NCBI RefSeq assembly: GCF_011046485.1
Contig: NZ_CP049256.1
Span: 248,001-312,000 of the forward strand
Source: Microbacterium sp. 4R-513
Lineage (GTDB): Bacteria; Actinomycetota; Actinomycetes; Actinomycetales; Microbacteriaceae
Direction of reading: 5' to 3'
DNA: 64,000 nt
Under the pieces are notes generated by a model. It searched no databases. It saw only the letters and a program-made list of their open reading frames with translations, and was not told the origin of the DNA. Shown here piece after piece: positions 63,426-64,000 of the stretch (its first letter is position 1; each line of letters begins with the position of its first letter). The translations under genes were made by a program, and so were the position numbers.

Positions 63426-64000
63426 CAGTGAATCGCGACGGCATCACCGGCTATGTGATGGGCGGCCTGGGGAATCAGGTGTTCATCCTGGCCGCCGCGT
63501 GGGAGCAGTCCCGTCGGCTCGGAGTGCCGCTCTACCTCGACCGGTCGCACTACGCCGTCGGCGGCACGTTCGCTTACGGCCTCGACGCTTTTGAGCACCC
63601 CGGTCGCGTCCTCGCACGGGCCGAGTCCCCGTGGCGCTCCGTTCGGATCAACCGCGAGCGGGTGCTTCCGTTTCCGCGCCGACCCTGGGGCCACATCTAC
63701 CTCGAGGGTGATGGCGACACCTACAATCCCGCTGTTCACGACGTGAAGGTCGGCACAACACTCATCGGCTACTTCCAGTCGCCCCGCTACTTCCCGTCCG
63801 TCCGCGACGAACTGGGCGCCGCAATGCTTGCCGCGCCCGACACGCCTGCCGAGTCGGCACGCATCGCCGAGATGTTGGACTCGCCCGCGATCTCTCTTCA
63901 TCTGCGCCGCGGCGACTACCTCGCGGTATCAGTCGACCGGCAGTTCATCGCGTCCGTCGCATACGCGATCCGCGGCGTCCGGCTTCTTCGGGCGATGGGC
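63422..64000 (+). CDS. Family 11 glycosyltransferase, alpha-1,2-fucosyl/colitosyltransferase-like (partial)
   Basis: The first 193 codons only; the gene runs off the right edge. GT11 signatures are VMGGLGNQVFILAAA near the start, TLIGYFQSPRYF, and the donor-binding ISLHLRRGDYLAV. These enzymes use GDP-fucose, or GDP-colitose in WbgN of E. coli O55. With gmd, the ColD-like enzyme and the reductase upstream, either donor is possible. The ATG at 63422 overlaps the flippase stop by four bases. Confidence 0.85.
   Translation, partial: MTVNRDGITGYVMGGLGNQVFILAAAWEQSRRLGVPLYLDRSHYAVGGTFAYGLDAFEHPGRVLARAESPWRSVRINRERVLPFPRRPWGHIYLEGDGDTYNPAVHDVKVGTTLIGYFQSPRYFPSVRDELGAAMLAAPDTPAESARIAEMLDSPAISLHLRRGDYLAVSVDRQFIASVAYAIRGVRLLRAMG

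Overview
The window is high-GC actinobacterial chromosome, most likely from the Microbacteriaceae (Microbacterium-like). That placement is inferred from gene content and order. WhiB1 lies next to a PdtaS-type histidine kinase; a SigR/RsrA redox pair lies next to aroA and rsgA; then come secA1, hpf, comFC, lpqB-mtrB-mtrA, ahcY, DUF3499, WhiB2 and manA. This is the block known from mycobacteria around Rv3219-Rv3260. No rRNA, tRNA, CRISPR, insertion sequence or prophage gene was seen.

Layout. 1-4.1 kb: a tetR-glpD unit (glpD runs off the left edge) diverges from an alkyl-DHAP-synthase-like FAD enzyme and a lipid kinase, a compact glycerolipid or ether-lipid module. 4.1-8.2 kb: the rsrA-sigR redox pair, a frameshifted aroA, rsgA and a peroxiredoxin. 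8.2-13.4 kb: a 1549-residue secreted Ig-like repeat protein and a small membrane protein, set into the conserved block. 13.6-20.7 kb: whiB1, pdtaS, a CpaE-like ATPase with a SAF-domain protein, a BldC-like DNA-binding protein, three small conserved proteins and an alanine-type aminotransferase. 20.8-33.6 kb: secA, padR, a SulP transporter, a coiled-coil protein, hpf, comFC and the lpqB-mtrB-mtrA operon. 33.8-42.4 kb: a GPDPase-membrane-domain/DUF4129/DUF4350/MoxR/DUF58 operon, an aquaporin, and a SpoIIM-like/RDD divergent pair. 42.4-50.7 kb: ahcY, DUF3499, a degenerate metallopeptidase, DUF5719, a large glycosyltransferase, whiB2 and manA.

50.8-64 kb is a surface-polysaccharide locus. It holds two Wzy/O-antigen-ligase-type proteins, a GlfT1-like glycosyltransferase, a two-component ABC polysaccharide exporter, a methyltransferase, a membrane acyltransferase, gmd, a ColD-like PLP enzyme with His in place of the catalytic Lys, a GDP-fucose/GDP-colitose-synthase-like reductase, a flippase and a GT11 transferase cut by the window edge. 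Read together these suggest manA -> GDP-mannose -> GDP-4-keto-6-deoxymannose -> GDP-colitose (or GDP-fucose), transfer by GT11, and export and ligation of a deoxyhexose-bearing glycan.

Three genes (aroA, the ABC permease and the GDP-sugar reductase) are each broken by one extra base in a C6/G6 run where five would restore the frame. The shared signature argues for consensus error or slippage. Other window-wide signals are many apparently leaderless promoters (TANNNT 6-7 bases before the start codon) and a decamer, GACGGATGCC, seen about 34 times in the first 51.4 kb and not at all in the glycan locus.
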